This document shows positions 1 through 7,300 of a stretch of DNA of 64,000 nt, piece by piece. The position numbers were made by a program, and so were the translations under genes. Source of the DNA: SIG299 sp045531955 (GTDB lineage: Bacteria; Bacillota; Clostridia; Lachnospirales; Lachnospiraceae); NCBI GenBank assembly GCA_045531955.1, contig JAZSFC010000020.1:1-64000 (forward strand), read 5' to 3'. Positions within the stretch are counted from its first letter, which is position 1; each line of letters opens with the position of its first letter. The notes under the pieces were generated by a model. That model saw only the letters and a list, made by a program, of their open reading frames with translations. It did no database searches and was not told the origin of the DNA.

Positions 1-38
<38 letters not shown>

Positions 39-304
39 TGAAATGTTTGTTTCCTCTCAGAACTACTCTCTGGCTTCCTAAAAAGCAAAGGTTCGTTCCG
101 TACATCTTTCGATGTTTTACTGTTTCTAAGGTTAAGCGAATCTTAATTCGCTTTGTTCTCTTAGAATGAAAATTCATTGAATTTTCAGGGTTGTTTCACT
201 GTTTAATTATCAAGGTTCATAAACGAAATCTGGGATTTCGCTGCAACCGACTAACGTCCGGTTGCGGTTTGTTTCTTGCTGTTGTTCTCGCAAGCGACTC
301 GTTT
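39..304 (-). other. rRNA operon leader
   Basis: This is the untranslated leader between the proximal rRNA promoter and 16S. It contains two perfect hairpins: 224-240 (CGAAATC arms with a 3-nt loop) and about 243-265 (GCAACCG / CGGTTGC arms). A segment at 202-219 (minus strand, GAACCTTGATAATTAAAC) resembles the boxA antitermination signal of Gram-positive rrn leaders. I see no coding sequence; a 76-codon open frame over 217-447 crosses the promoters and is not a gene. Confidence 0.6.
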
Positions 305-333
305 ATCTTATCACAACTCATTTTCATTGTCAA
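305..333 (-). promoter_or_regulatory. rRNA promoter, proximal (P2)
   Basis: On the minus strand: TTGACA (328-333), a 17-bp spacer, then TAAGAT (305-310), preceded by a long A/T-rich UP-like tract ending AAAAAAGTGC. It has the same -35 flank and the same -10 as the tRNA-Ser promoter at 718-746. Confidence 0.85.
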
Positions 334-406
334 GCACTTTTTTAAAAGTTTTTGAAAAAGTTTTTTGAATTGTTTTAACGATTCACTCATTTTAGACAGC
401 TTCGTT

Positions 407-435
407 ATGTTACCACATGGTTTGTGGTTTGTCAA
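407..435 (-). promoter_or_regulatory. rRNA promoter, distal (P1)
   Basis: On the minus strand: a consensus TTGACA (430-435), a 17-bp spacer and TAACAT (407-412). It lies between tRNA-Ser(GGA) and P2, giving tandem promoters as is usual for rrn operons. The -10 matches consensus at 4 of 6 positions. Confidence 0.65.
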
Positions 436-470
436 CAACTTTTTCAAACATTTTGAAGTATGTTGTTGAA

Positions 471-559
471 CGGAGAAGGAGGGATTTGAACCCTCGCGCC
501 GCTATTAACGACCTACTCCCTTTCCAGGGGAGCCCCTTCAGCCGCTTGGGTACTTCTCC
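471..559 (-). tRNA. tRNA-Ser (anticodon GGA)
   Basis: Class II tRNA of about 89 nt. The acceptor arms are GGAGAAG / CTTCTCC, the anticodon stem-loop CTCCCCTGGAAAGGGAG carries GGA, the variable arm is long as expected for serine, and the T-arm reads GGTTCAAATCC. CCA is not encoded: the discriminator G is followed by TTC. It reads UCC/UCU codons. Confidence 0.95.
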
Positions 560-616
560 AAATTGCTAAATACATAAATCATATGAAAGGAACAACTGTG
601 AACCAGATATTCCAAA

Positions 617-702
617 CGGAGAGTGTGGGATTCGAACCCACGGTTCCTTTCGGAATCACTGGTTTTCAAGACCAGCTCCTTAAACCACTCGGACAACTCT
701 CC
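617..702 (-). tRNA. tRNA-Ser (anticodon UGA)
   Basis: Class II tRNA of about 86 nt. The acceptor arms are GGAGAGT / ACTCTCC, the anticodon arm CTGGTCTTGAAAACCAG carries UGA, there is a long variable arm and a GGTTCGAATCC T-arm. CCA is not encoded. It lies 57 bp upstream of tRNA-Ser(GGA) with no terminator between them, so the two are probably co-transcribed. Confidence 0.95.
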
Positions 703-717
703 GAACAGTGCTTTGTT

Positions 718-746
718 ATCTTACCACTCAGAACAAAATATGTCAA
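718..746 (-). promoter_or_regulatory. Promoter of the tRNA-Ser pair
   Basis: On the minus strand: TTGACA (741-746), 17 bp, TAAGAT (718-723). Upstream is a repeated A-rich block (GTTTAAAAAA twice) that looks like an UP element. No terminator with a T-run is visible between ispD and this promoter, so some read-through from ispD into the stable RNAs is possible. Confidence 0.85.
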
Positions 747-802
747 GCACTTTTTTAAACTTTTTTAAACTTTTTTCGATATTGTATATAAAGTAGATAC
801 AA

Positions 803-1492
803 CTACCTCATTTTCAGAAAACACTCCGCCACGGCAATATCCTCCGGCGTTGTTACTTTGATATTCTCATATCCGCCTTCCACCATTGTAATTTGCGCAT
901 TTCCATAACGCTGTACCACCATAGCATCATCTGTAATAGTATCATCTTTACTATCAATTGCTTTATTATAAGAAGAAAGCGCTAAGGAATGTAAAAAGCA
1001 TTGAGGAGTTTGAGCCATCCACAGATACTTTCTTTCAGGGGTGGATTTAATGTTCCCTTCTGCATCTACCATCTGAATTGTGTCCTTGATGGGCATGCCG
1101 ACTACGCACGCTCCGGTTTTTTTCACCGTATCAATTGCCTTATTAATTACAGCAGAAGAAACTAACGGTCGTGCACCGTCATGAATCAAAACATATTCCG
1201 CTTTTGCTGCCAGAAGTCCCTGATACACAGAATGATACCGTTCGGCACCACCTTCTACTATATGCCGGACCTTTCGTAACTGATACTTATCAACGATTTC
1301 CTTTTTACAATATTCCTGTTCTCCGCTACCCGTCACCAGAATAATTTCATCTACATTACTTTCTTCAAACGCCTGTAATGAATAAAACAGTACCGGTTTC
1401 CCCAGTAAGGACAGGTACTGTTTTGGTATCTCACTATTCATTCTGGAGCCTTTACCTGCAGCAAGAACAATCGCTGTCACGTTCTGTGCCAT
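803..1492 (-). CDS. ispD: 2-C-methyl-D-erythritol 4-phosphate cytidylyltransferase IspD
   Basis: IspD couples MEP to CTP, the third step of the non-mevalonate isoprenoid pathway. The 229-residue protein is the usual length. The N-terminal nucleotide-binding loop AAGKGSRM (residues 11-18) and the HDGARPLVS segment (about 100-108) are diagnostic. The start is supported by GAGGAGAATCAGC before ATG. It is the last gene of the tsaE-tsaB-rimI-rnz-tsaD run, 34 bp after tsaD. IspD is soluble and is expected in the cytoplasm. Confidence 0.95.
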   Translation of the reverse strand: MAQNVTAIVLAAGKGSRMNSEIPKQYLSLLGKPVLFYSLQAFEESNVDEIILVTGSGEQEYCKKEIVDKYQLRKVRHIVEGGAERYHSVYQGLLAAKAEYVLIHDGARPLVSSAVINKAIDTVKKTGACVVGMPIKDTIQMVDAEGNIKSTPERKYLWMAQTPQCFLHSLALSSYNKAIDSKDDTITDDAMVVQRYGNAQITMVEGGYENIKVTTPEDIAVAECFLKMR

Positions 1493-1526
1493 GCTGATTC
1501 TCCTCTACGTTTCACTCCTAAACTCT

Positions 1527-2546
1527 TTATCGCTGCCCTATCTTTAAATTCGGCACTGCATTTAAATCCAATCCGTGCCGGACACCCTTTTTATATTCAT
1601 AATACGCTGCAGCACCAATCATTGCTGCATTATCCGTACAGAAAACCGGTGATGGATAATAAAGCTGTTTTCCTGCTTTTTGACAAGCCTGTTCCATACC
1701 GGCTCTCAATGCAGAATTTGACGCAACGCCTCCGGCTAACGCAATATTATCTATGCCATATTCTTTTGCCGCCTGTAAAGTTCTGTCAACCAGCACATCT
1801 ACAACCGCCGCCTGAAAGGAAGCAGCCACATCCGCACGGTTAATTTCTTCTCCGGTTTGTTCCGCATGATGCAGATAATTTAATACTGCAGATTTTAAGC
1901 CGCTGAAGCTGAAGTCATACGGACAGCCCTCTACATGCGCACGCGGGAACGGAATTGCCAATGGATTTCCTTCCTTTGCCAGCTTATCAATTTTCGGTCC
2001 GCCCGGATAACCGAGTCCAATGGCTCGAGCCACTTTATCATAAGCCTCACCCGCCGCATCATCATGGGTTCTGCCGATAATTTCATATTCTCCGTATTCT
2101 TTTACAATCACCAGGTGGGTATGTCCACCGGAAACAATTAAGCACAGGAACGGCGGTTCCAAATCCGGATGTTCAATATAATTAGCGGAAACGTGTCCTT
2201 CGATATGATGCACACCTACTAACGGAATTCCGGTTGCATAGCTGATTGCTTTTGCTTCTGCAACACCTACTAAAAGCGCACCAACCAATCCCGGTCCATA
2301 GGTAACACCAATAGCATCCATCTGTCCCAGTTCCATATTTGCTTCTGTTAATGCTTCTTCAATTACCTGATTGATTTTTTCAATATGCTTTCTGGATGCA
2401 ATTTCCGGAACTACACCTCCATACAGGGTATGCAGAGCAATTTGTGAAGAAATCACATTCGATAACACTGTTCTTCCGTTTTTCACCACCGAAGCAGCAG
2501 TTTCATCACAAGAAGATTCAATTGCAAGTATATACGTATCTTCCAT
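1527..2546 (-). CDS. tsaD: tRNA N6-threonylcarbamoyladenosine transferase TsaD
   Basis: Catalytic subunit that moves the threonylcarbamoyl group from TC-AMP to A37 of ANN-decoding tRNAs. The 339 residues are family length. The N-terminal ASKHA-type AIESSCDETAAS, the metal-binding HIEGH (about residues 112-116), the SGGHTHL loop and the late LAGGVASNS nucleotide loop are all present. Its partners TsaB and TsaE are encoded upstream in the same run, so all three post-TsaC components are within 4.5 kb. Shine-Dalgarno AAGGAACTTGAG precedes ATG. Confidence 0.97.
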   Translation of the reverse strand: MEDTYILAIESSCDETAASVVKNGRTVLSNVISSQIALHTLYGGVVPEIASRKHIEKINQVIEEALTEANMELGQMDAIGVTYGPGLVGALLVGVAEAKAISYATGIPLVGVHHIEGHVSANYIEHPDLEPPFLCLIVSGGHTHLVIVKEYGEYEIIGRTHDDAAGEAYDKVARAIGLGYPGGPKIDKLAKEGNPLAIPFPRAHVEGCPYDFSFSGLKSAVLNYLHHAEQTGEEINRADVAASFQAAVVDVLVDRTLQAAKEYGIDNIALAGGVASNSALRAGMEQACQKAGKQLYYPSPVFCTDNAAMIGAAAYYEYKKGVRHGLDLNAVPNLKIGQR

Positions 2547-2567
2547 CTCAAGTTCCTTCTTACTTCA

Positions 2568-3161
2568 TTATTCTTCAATCTCTATAGGATCTGTCAAACG
2601 CCAGCCGACAATTTTCCAATGACCCGCTTCATCTTCGCGAAGCAGGAATTCCTCAAAAGTACGAGTAGGTGCTTCACCTTTCGCATTCATAGTGAAACTG
2701 GCGACTATACTGGAAAAATGATTTTCTTCACTCCACCAGGACTTAACGCTGCTCTGCTTCTGCACCCGGTACATTACCATTTTTTGTTCTTTTGCCTTAG
2801 CAGCATCAATTTCCGCCGTCAGATTATTTGTAAATGTATCTAACGGGTTATTATTCAGAAACTCTTCATCAAACAGCTTTCTTTGCAGTTCCACAAGTTT
2901 TTGGAATTCTTCCTCCGAAATAGCTTCGTTATGATAGCATTTGGAAATACGGGAGAATAACCGGACCACCTCTCTTACCGTAGCAGGGTAGTTACGCTCC
3001 ACATCTTTGGACAAAATATTTTGCGCCTCCGTATTCGGTTTTTCTTCTTTTGAAAAAATACTATTATCTTCTCCGGAATTCAGCGCCAGAAAAACTCCCA
3101 GCACTACTACAACAATAAGACAAAGAATTCCTACCAGTTGTGCCGTTTTTTTCCCTTTCAT
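2568..3161 (-). CDS. Membrane-anchored protein of unknown function (DUF6715-like)
   Basis: The 197-residue protein has one N-terminal hydrophobic helix (residues 8-26) preceded by lysines and no lipobox, so it should be anchored with an extracellular C-terminal domain. That domain contains a conserved-looking block, NYPATVREVVRLFSRISKCY, and ends with a FLLREDEAGHWKIVGW segment of the kind seen in small NTF2-like folds. From memory this matches the Lachnospiraceae family DUF6715; no function is known. It sits between rnz and tsaD (spacings 17 and 21 bp), so it is probably co-transcribed with them. Confidence 0.7.
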   Translation of the reverse strand: MKGKKTAQLVGILCLIVVVVLGVFLALNSGEDNSIFSKEEKPNTEAQNILSKDVERNYPATVREVVRLFSRISKCYHNEAISEEEFQKLVELQRKLFDEEFLNNNPLDTFTNNLTAEIDAAKAKEQKMVMYRVQKQSSVKSWWSEENHFSSIVASFTMNAKGEAPTRTFEEFLLREDEAGHWKIVGWRLTDPIEIEE

Positions 3162-3178
3162 ACCGTCCCTTCCTTTCT

Positions 3179-4093
3179 TTATTCGTCCTTCTCAAACTCC
3201 AAAGTCTTACTCATACCGTCTTTACCGCACCGGGTATCCGGAAAAATTCTTTTTGCTTCCGGAAGGGCATCCTTCGGACGCACCAAAGAAGGACTGTAAT
3301 GTGTCAACCAAAGTTCCTGAACCTCTGCTTCCTTTGCAACCCTTGCTGCTTCAGAAAAGGTCATATGCTTATATTCGGATGCTCTGGACTTCTTTTCTTC
3401 TTCGCCATACATACCTTCACATATTAATAAATCGGCATTTTTTGCATACTTCACAAGGCTCTGTGTTGGTCTGGTATCCGTACAATACGTTATTTTTATT
3501 CCCTTTCGTTCCGGTCCGAGCACCATATCCGGAGTATAAACTACTCCTTCCGATTCAATCACTTCACCCTTTTGCAAACGGTTCCAATACGTCAGCGGAA
3601 TATTAAGTTCTTTTGCCTTTTCTGCATAGAACCTGCCGCCACGTTTAATAGATAACGTATATCCGTAACATATTACATTATGATTTACCCGGAACATATC
3701 TATCTGATATCCGCAAAGCTCCAGTCGTTGCTCCGGTTCCGTAACTTCGATAAATTTAAGTTCAAAGGGGAGTTCCGGTGCAATGACACGAAGTGCATTG
3801 ACCACCCGTTCCAAGCCTTTTGGTCCAACCAGGGTTACCGGTTCCTTTCGTTCTGCGTTTCCCATAGAAAGCAGAAGTCCCGGAAGTCCGCTGATATGAT
3901 CCCCATGATAATGAGTAAAACAAATGACATCAATGTCATGACAGCTCCAGCCACATTCCTTTAAAGCAATCTGAGTACCTTCGCCGCAGTCTATCAGCAA
4001 ACCTTTTCCGTTATATCTTGTCATCAGCGCAGTCAACCAGCGCCCCGGCAACGGCATCATGCCACCGGTTCCGAGTAAACACAAATCTAACAT
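3179..4093 (-). CDS. rnz: Ribonuclease Z (tRNA 3' processing)
   Basis: Metallo-beta-lactamase-fold endonuclease that trims tRNA 3' trailers. The zinc motif THYHGDHISG (about residues 60-69) is intact, along with the N-terminal LGTGG and IDCGEGTQ segments, a CTDTRP loop and a late THYSPS. At 304 residues it is the short, single-domain RNase Z. Neither tRNA-Ser here encodes CCA, which fits a need for RNase Z followed by CCA addition. It follows the small Zn-binding protein gene by 14 bp. Confidence 0.95.
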   Translation of the reverse strand: MLDLCLLGTGGMMPLPGRWLTALMTRYNGKGLLIDCGEGTQIALKECGWSCHDIDVICFTHYHGDHISGLPGLLLSMGNAERKEPVTLVGPKGLERVVNALRVIAPELPFELKFIEVTEPEQRLELCGYQIDMFRVNHNVICYGYTLSIKRGGRFYAEKAKELNIPLTYWNRLQKGEVIESEGVVYTPDMVLGPERKGIKITYCTDTRPTQSLVKYAKNADLLICEGMYGEEEKKSRASEYKHMTFSEAARVAKEAEVQELWLTHYSPSLVRPKDALPEAKRIFPDTRCGKDGMSKTLEFEKDE

Positions 4094-4107
4094 TCTTTTT
4101 CCTCACT

Positions 4108-4320
4108 TTATAAGACTTCCGTCTGTTCCGTAACCTCCGGAGGAATACGGAATCCGGAAATCCACTTATCATAACAGGCTTCGCAAACAACCAGATGATG
4201 CCGTTCCATATCCTTTCCTGAAAAATATCCCCAGTCCTTGATAATCTCCAGCAACTCTTCCTTGTATACTCCCTGTTCTTCTATTATCTCTTTCCCGCAA
4301 CAATTACACTTTTTTGACAC
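4108..4320 (-). CDS. Small cysteine-rich (zinc-ribbon-like) protein
   Basis: A 70-residue protein starting MSKKCNCCGKEI, with a GTG start. Two Cys pairs, CNCC-type near the N-terminus and CEAC near residue 52, with an HH before the second, suggest one bound zinc. I chose the GTG at 4320 because GGAGG lies 9 bp upstream and because a near-consensus promoter (4360-4388) lies between it and the more distal in-frame ATG codons at 4344 and 4404. Its function is unknown; the position in the tRNA-maturation run (rnz follows) gives only a weak hint. Confidence 0.7.
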   Translation of the reverse strand: MSKKCNCCGKEIIEEQGVYKEELLEIIKDWGYFSGKDMERHHLVVCEACYDKWISGFRIPPEVTEQTEVL

Positions 4321-4359
4321 ACTGTTTATCCTCCATTCTTCCATAACGTATATAGAGTA

Positions 4360-4388
4360 ATTATAAAGAATTTTTGATGTTCTGCCAA
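4360..4388 (-). promoter_or_regulatory. Internal promoter before the small Zn protein / rnz
   Basis: On the minus strand: TTGGCA (4383-4388), exactly 17 bp, TATAAT (4360-4365). It lies in the 97-bp gap after rimI and would drive the small protein, rnz, the DUF6715-like gene, tsaD and ispD independently of the genes upstream. Confidence 0.75.
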
Positions 4389-4417
4389 TGGAACTTAATC
4401 CCACCCATAGCAGAATG

Positions 4418-4852
4418 TTACAGTGCTTTACTCATTAAAATTGCATGCTCCACCGGCTGCTCATAGAAGTTTTTTCTTATGCCGTCCTCTATAAATCCCA
4501 AAGACTTATATAATGCCCTGGCGGCTGCATTACTCTCCCGGACTTCCAAAAACAAAGTTGAAATACCGAGTTTTTTTGCTTCTTCAATCAGCACATTCAT
4601 CATCTTTTTTCCTACGCCTTGTTTTCTTGCAGAAGATTTCACACAGACATTTGGAATCTCTGCTTCATCTAAAACAAACAAGAAGCCACAGTAACCAAGA
4701 ATTTCTCCTGCTTCCTCAGCCACAAAATACCGAAAGTTATCTTTCTCTACCGTATCAGTAAACGCTTTCAGGCTCCAGGGCATAGAAAAGCTTACTGCTT
4801 CAATGGCTGCCACCTGTTCACAATCATTTTTGGTCATAGGACGAATCTGCAT
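4418..4852 (-). CDS. rimI: Ribosomal-protein-S18-alanine N-acetyltransferase RimI
   Basis: GNAT-fold N-alpha-acetyltransferase of 144 residues. The acetyl-CoA loop (about residues 72-82, SARKQGVGKKM) and the NAAARALYKSLGF block near 108-120 are typical. Its stop overlaps or abuts the tsaB start (shared base 4852), and tsaB-rimI linkage is standard in Firmicutes. The assignment as RimI rather than a generic GNAT rests partly on that context. Confidence 0.9.
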   Translation of the reverse strand: MQIRPMTKNDCEQVAAIEAVSFSMPWSLKAFTDTVEKDNFRYFVAEEAGEILGYCGFLFVLDEAEIPNVCVKSSARKQGVGKKMMNVLIEEAKKLGISTLFLEVRESNAAARALYKSLGFIEDGIRKNFYEQPVEHAILMSKAL

Positions 4853-5562
4853 CAGTTCTCTCCTGCCTGTTTTTCCTTTAATTCTCGTTCCGCCTGAGAT
4901 AAACGTAAATAGTCCGGCTCATGCTCTGCTGCCGTTTGGGTTACCCAGGCTTTGTATAGTTCTACTGCCCGTGCTGCCAACGCACCGGCACGCTGTTTGC
5001 TCGCATGCAACGGCGCAAAAGAAAAAGGTACTTCTGTTTTTTCTTTCAAAATTTCTGCAAATGCTTCTACTCCGTCACCAAGATAGGTAACCGGTTCGCC
5101 AATTGCATTTACCTTTTCAATAATTTCGTCTACTAATACCGCCATTTGGTCTTCCACAATACTAAAGCCATCTTTGTTATAACGATATAATCCGGTATAT
5201 ACCTGATTTCTTCTAGCATCCATCAATGGGCAGATTACGCCCTGTACGCCATAAAGATTTGCGGCAATTCCCTGTGTGGTAGGCACAGGAATAATCGGTT
5301 TGCCCAGTGCCAGACCAAGTCCCTTTGCCGTTGCTGAACCGATGCGGAGTCCCGTAAAGGAACCCGGACCCGCAGATACTGCTATAGCATCTATCTCCTT
5401 TAAATCAATCCCAACCATGGACACAATTTCTTCCACCATAGGAAGCAGGGTCTGGGAATGTGTCTTTTTAAAATTGACGGTGTACTCCGCCAGTAAAGTA
5501 TCTTCGGTAACAATTGCCGCAGATGCTACCAGTCCGGAGCTTTCAATTGCTAATATCTTCAT
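4852..5562 (-). CDS. tsaB: tRNA threonylcarbamoyladenosine biosynthesis protein TsaB
   Basis: Non-catalytic TsaD partner of the ASKHA fold, 236 residues. It shows the N-terminal ILAIESSG, the SAGPGSFTGLRIG loop (about 65-77) and PLMDARRNQVYTGLY. It lacks the TsaD metal-binding HxxxH, as expected for TsaB. It overlaps the tsaE stop by 4 bp and touches rimI, so translation of the three is probably coupled. Confidence 0.96.
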   Translation of the reverse strand: MKILAIESSGLVASAAIVTEDTLLAEYTVNFKKTHSQTLLPMVEEIVSMVGIDLKEIDAIAVSAGPGSFTGLRIGSATAKGLGLALGKPIIPVPTTQGIAANLYGVQGVICPLMDARRNQVYTGLYRYNKDGFSIVEDQMAVLVDEIIEKVNAIGEPVTYLGDGVEAFAEILKEKTEVPFSFAPLHASKQRAGALAARAVELYKAWVTQTAAEHEPDYLRLSQAERELKEKQAGEN

Positions 5563-5999
5563 ACGTCACCTTCTATTGTGATTCTACGATAGTCGAATCC
5601 TTTTTCCAAATCTTTTTCAATCAAAATTTTCTTCCGATTTTCCGGTAAAATTTCTTTAATCAAATCAGCCCATTCCACTAGACAGACTCCTTCTCCGTAG
5701 AAACAGTCTTCATAGCCGATTTCTTCCATTTCTTCGATGTCCTCAATACGGTACACGTCAAAATGATACAACGGCAAACGTCCCTCTTCATAAATCTGCA
5801 CAATGGTAAAGGTAGGACTGCTGACCGGCTCCGTAATACCGAGGCCGGCGGCAAATCCCTTAGTGAAAACGGTTTTTCCCACACCAAGGTCGCCGGAAAG
5901 ACAGTACACTTCTCCTGCCCTTGCCTGCTCTGCCAGTTTTTTTGCTATTTCAAAGGTTTCCTTTTCAGACAGACTGTCCAAAATCTGCTTATGTTCCAT
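5559..5999 (-). CDS. tsaE: tRNA threonylcarbamoyladenosine biosynthesis ATPase TsaE
   Basis: P-loop ATPase that binds the TsaB-TsaD dimer and resets it between catalytic cycles. The Walker A SGDLGVGKT (about residues 35-43), the SPTFTIVQIYEE switch region, and HFDVYRIED are all present in 146 residues. It follows the ycxB-like gene by 15 bp and overlaps tsaB. Confidence 0.96.
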   Translation of the reverse strand: MEHKQILDSLSEKETFEIAKKLAEQARAGEVYCLSGDLGVGKTVFTKGFAAGLGITEPVSSPTFTIVQIYEEGRLPLYHFDVYRIEDIEEMEEIGYEDCFYGEGVCLVEWADLIKEILPENRKKILIEKDLEKGFDYRRITIEGDV

Positions 6000-6014
6000 C
6001 GTTAAATCACTCTC

Positions 6015-6527
6015 TTATTTCTTTAACTTTTTTGCCTGCTGCGGAAGCGCCGCACGGATTAGTTTTTTCAACTCCGGCAGCTGATCACCGATTTCTTTTT
6101 TCGGAAGAATCAAAGCATTGGCTGCGCCCAGATACAAAATAATACTCTTACCGGTCTCCCGGATAAACAGAACCGTATTCCATTCAGCAGAATCTGAATT
6201 GTTTTCCTGGGAAATGGTAAAGCCTCTGGTATCAAATTTGTAGTGCAGCGGTTTTGCAAACATCGGCGACTTTTTCACCTGTCTGGCTGCCTTATAAAGC
6301 AGCGACAACGGATTAATTACCGTAAACAGGGCTGCCAGGGCCACCAGCATAACGGTGACCAAAGCATTTCCCTTTCCGAATCCGGCAATCAGTGCCGCGA
6401 TTCCGGCAAAACTCAACACATAATTAATAATTCCGGTTATTCCGTGATAGGAATGCCAGTATAAAAAATCAAACATGTAACTTGTTTTCATTTGAACGGA
6501 AAATTTAACTTCCTTAAATGATTCCAT
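6015..6527 (-). CDS. YcxB-like membrane protein
   Basis: The 170-residue protein has two hydrophobic segments (about residues 36-52 and 57-75) followed by a soluble C-terminal domain with the pattern seen in YcxB family proteins (…TISQENNSDSAEWNTV, then a strand ending ILPKKEI). Function is unknown. It begins only 5 bp after ribU ends, so it belongs to the riboswitch-controlled transcript. Confidence 0.7.
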   Translation of the reverse strand: MESFKEVKFSVQMKTSYMFDFLYWHSYHGITGIINYVLSFAGIAALIAGFGKGNALVTVMLVALAALFTVINPLSLLYKAARQVKKSPMFAKPLHYKFDTRGFTISQENNSDSAEWNTVLFIRETGKSIILYLGAANALILPKKEIGDQLPELKKLIRAALPQQAKKLKK

Positions 6528-6532
6528 GAGAA

Positions 6533-7129
6533 TTACTCTCCTTTTAAAATTCGGCTGATTGGTTTATAAATCAGCATAGTAATAACGGAAACCAATCCGC
6601 ACTTTAATATATTTAACGGCGCCGTTGCAAAAAGAACAAAGGTAAACATGCTGTTGATTGCTTTATTTGCTGCAGTGCCCATGGCAATTAATGCTTCAAT
6701 ATCCATTTTGAATGCCTTGCTGTATGCAGGAAGCAGCAGATATGCGTTTAACAGGCATCCCACTACCGCACAGGTTAAGGTACCAAGCAGCAAACCAAGT
6801 ACCGCATTTTTCTTGGATTTTCTGTAATAGTAAACCAGGGATGCGGGCACTACATAGGAACATCCAATTAAGAAGTTTGCAAATTCACCTACAAACGCAG
6901 TTGTTGTACCGTCTAACAGCAGATTAAGCAGCACCTTAAGCAGCTCGATTAACACACCTGCCCATGGTCCCATGGCAAATGCGCCGATAATTACCGGAAG
7001 CTCACTGGCATCAATTTTGTAGAACGGCGGCAGAAACGGCAGTGGAAATTCAAATAACATCAAAACCACAGCCACAGCTGCCAGCATTGCAATACTAACC
7101 ATGTTTCTTGTCTTCATTCTCTTATTCAT
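6533..7129 (-). CDS. ribU: Riboflavin ECF transporter, substrate-binding S component RibU
   Basis: Integral membrane vitamin-binding subunit of an energy-coupling-factor transporter; the shared EcfA/EcfT module is not in this window. The 198 residues carry about five to six hydrophobic helices. The substrate-loop PFYKIDASELPVIIGAFAMGP (about residues 35-55) is the RibU signature. The FMN riboswitch directly upstream confirms riboflavin as substrate. ATG lies 7 bp after the Shine-Dalgarno that is part of the riboswitch P1 stem. Confidence 0.95.
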   Translation of the reverse strand: MNKRMKTRNMVSIAMLAAVAVVLMLFEFPLPFLPPFYKIDASELPVIIGAFAMGPWAGVLIELLKVLLNLLLDGTTTAFVGEFANFLIGCSYVVPASLVYYYRKSKKNAVLGLLLGTLTCAVVGCLLNAYLLLPAYSKAFKMDIEALIAMGTAANKAINSMFTFVLFATAPLNILKCGLVSVITMLIYKPISRILKGE

Positions 7130-7136
7130 TTTTAAT

Positions 7137-7255
7137 CTCCTCTCTCATCCAGACTATACTGTCGGTAATGGAATTTCACCATTTCGGCAAAAGGATTTTC
7201 CTTTTGTTCGCGGACTGTACCGCCGGTCGGGAATTGCACCCTGCCCCGTGAAGAA
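7137..7255 (-). promoter_or_regulatory. FMN riboswitch (RFN element)
   Basis: On the minus strand the conserved elements appear in order: GGGGCAGGGTG, ATTCCCGACCGGCGGT, AGTCCGCGA, GGTGAAATTCC, ACCGACAGT and TCTGGATGAGAG. The 5' P1 strand TTCTTC (7250-7255) can pair with GAGGAG (7137-7142), which is the ribU Shine-Dalgarno. Ligand-stabilised P1 would therefore hide the ribosome-binding site, so control is most likely translational; no separate terminator hairpin fits before the ATG. Confidence 0.97.
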
Positions 7256-7300
7256 TTACGCCTTATGCGTTTTAAATTTTTCTTTCACATCGAAATTTGC

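Noticed and set aside
583..768. 61-residue plus-strand frame over the tRNA region
   Set aside because: It is the antisense of tRNA-Ser(UGA) and its promoter.
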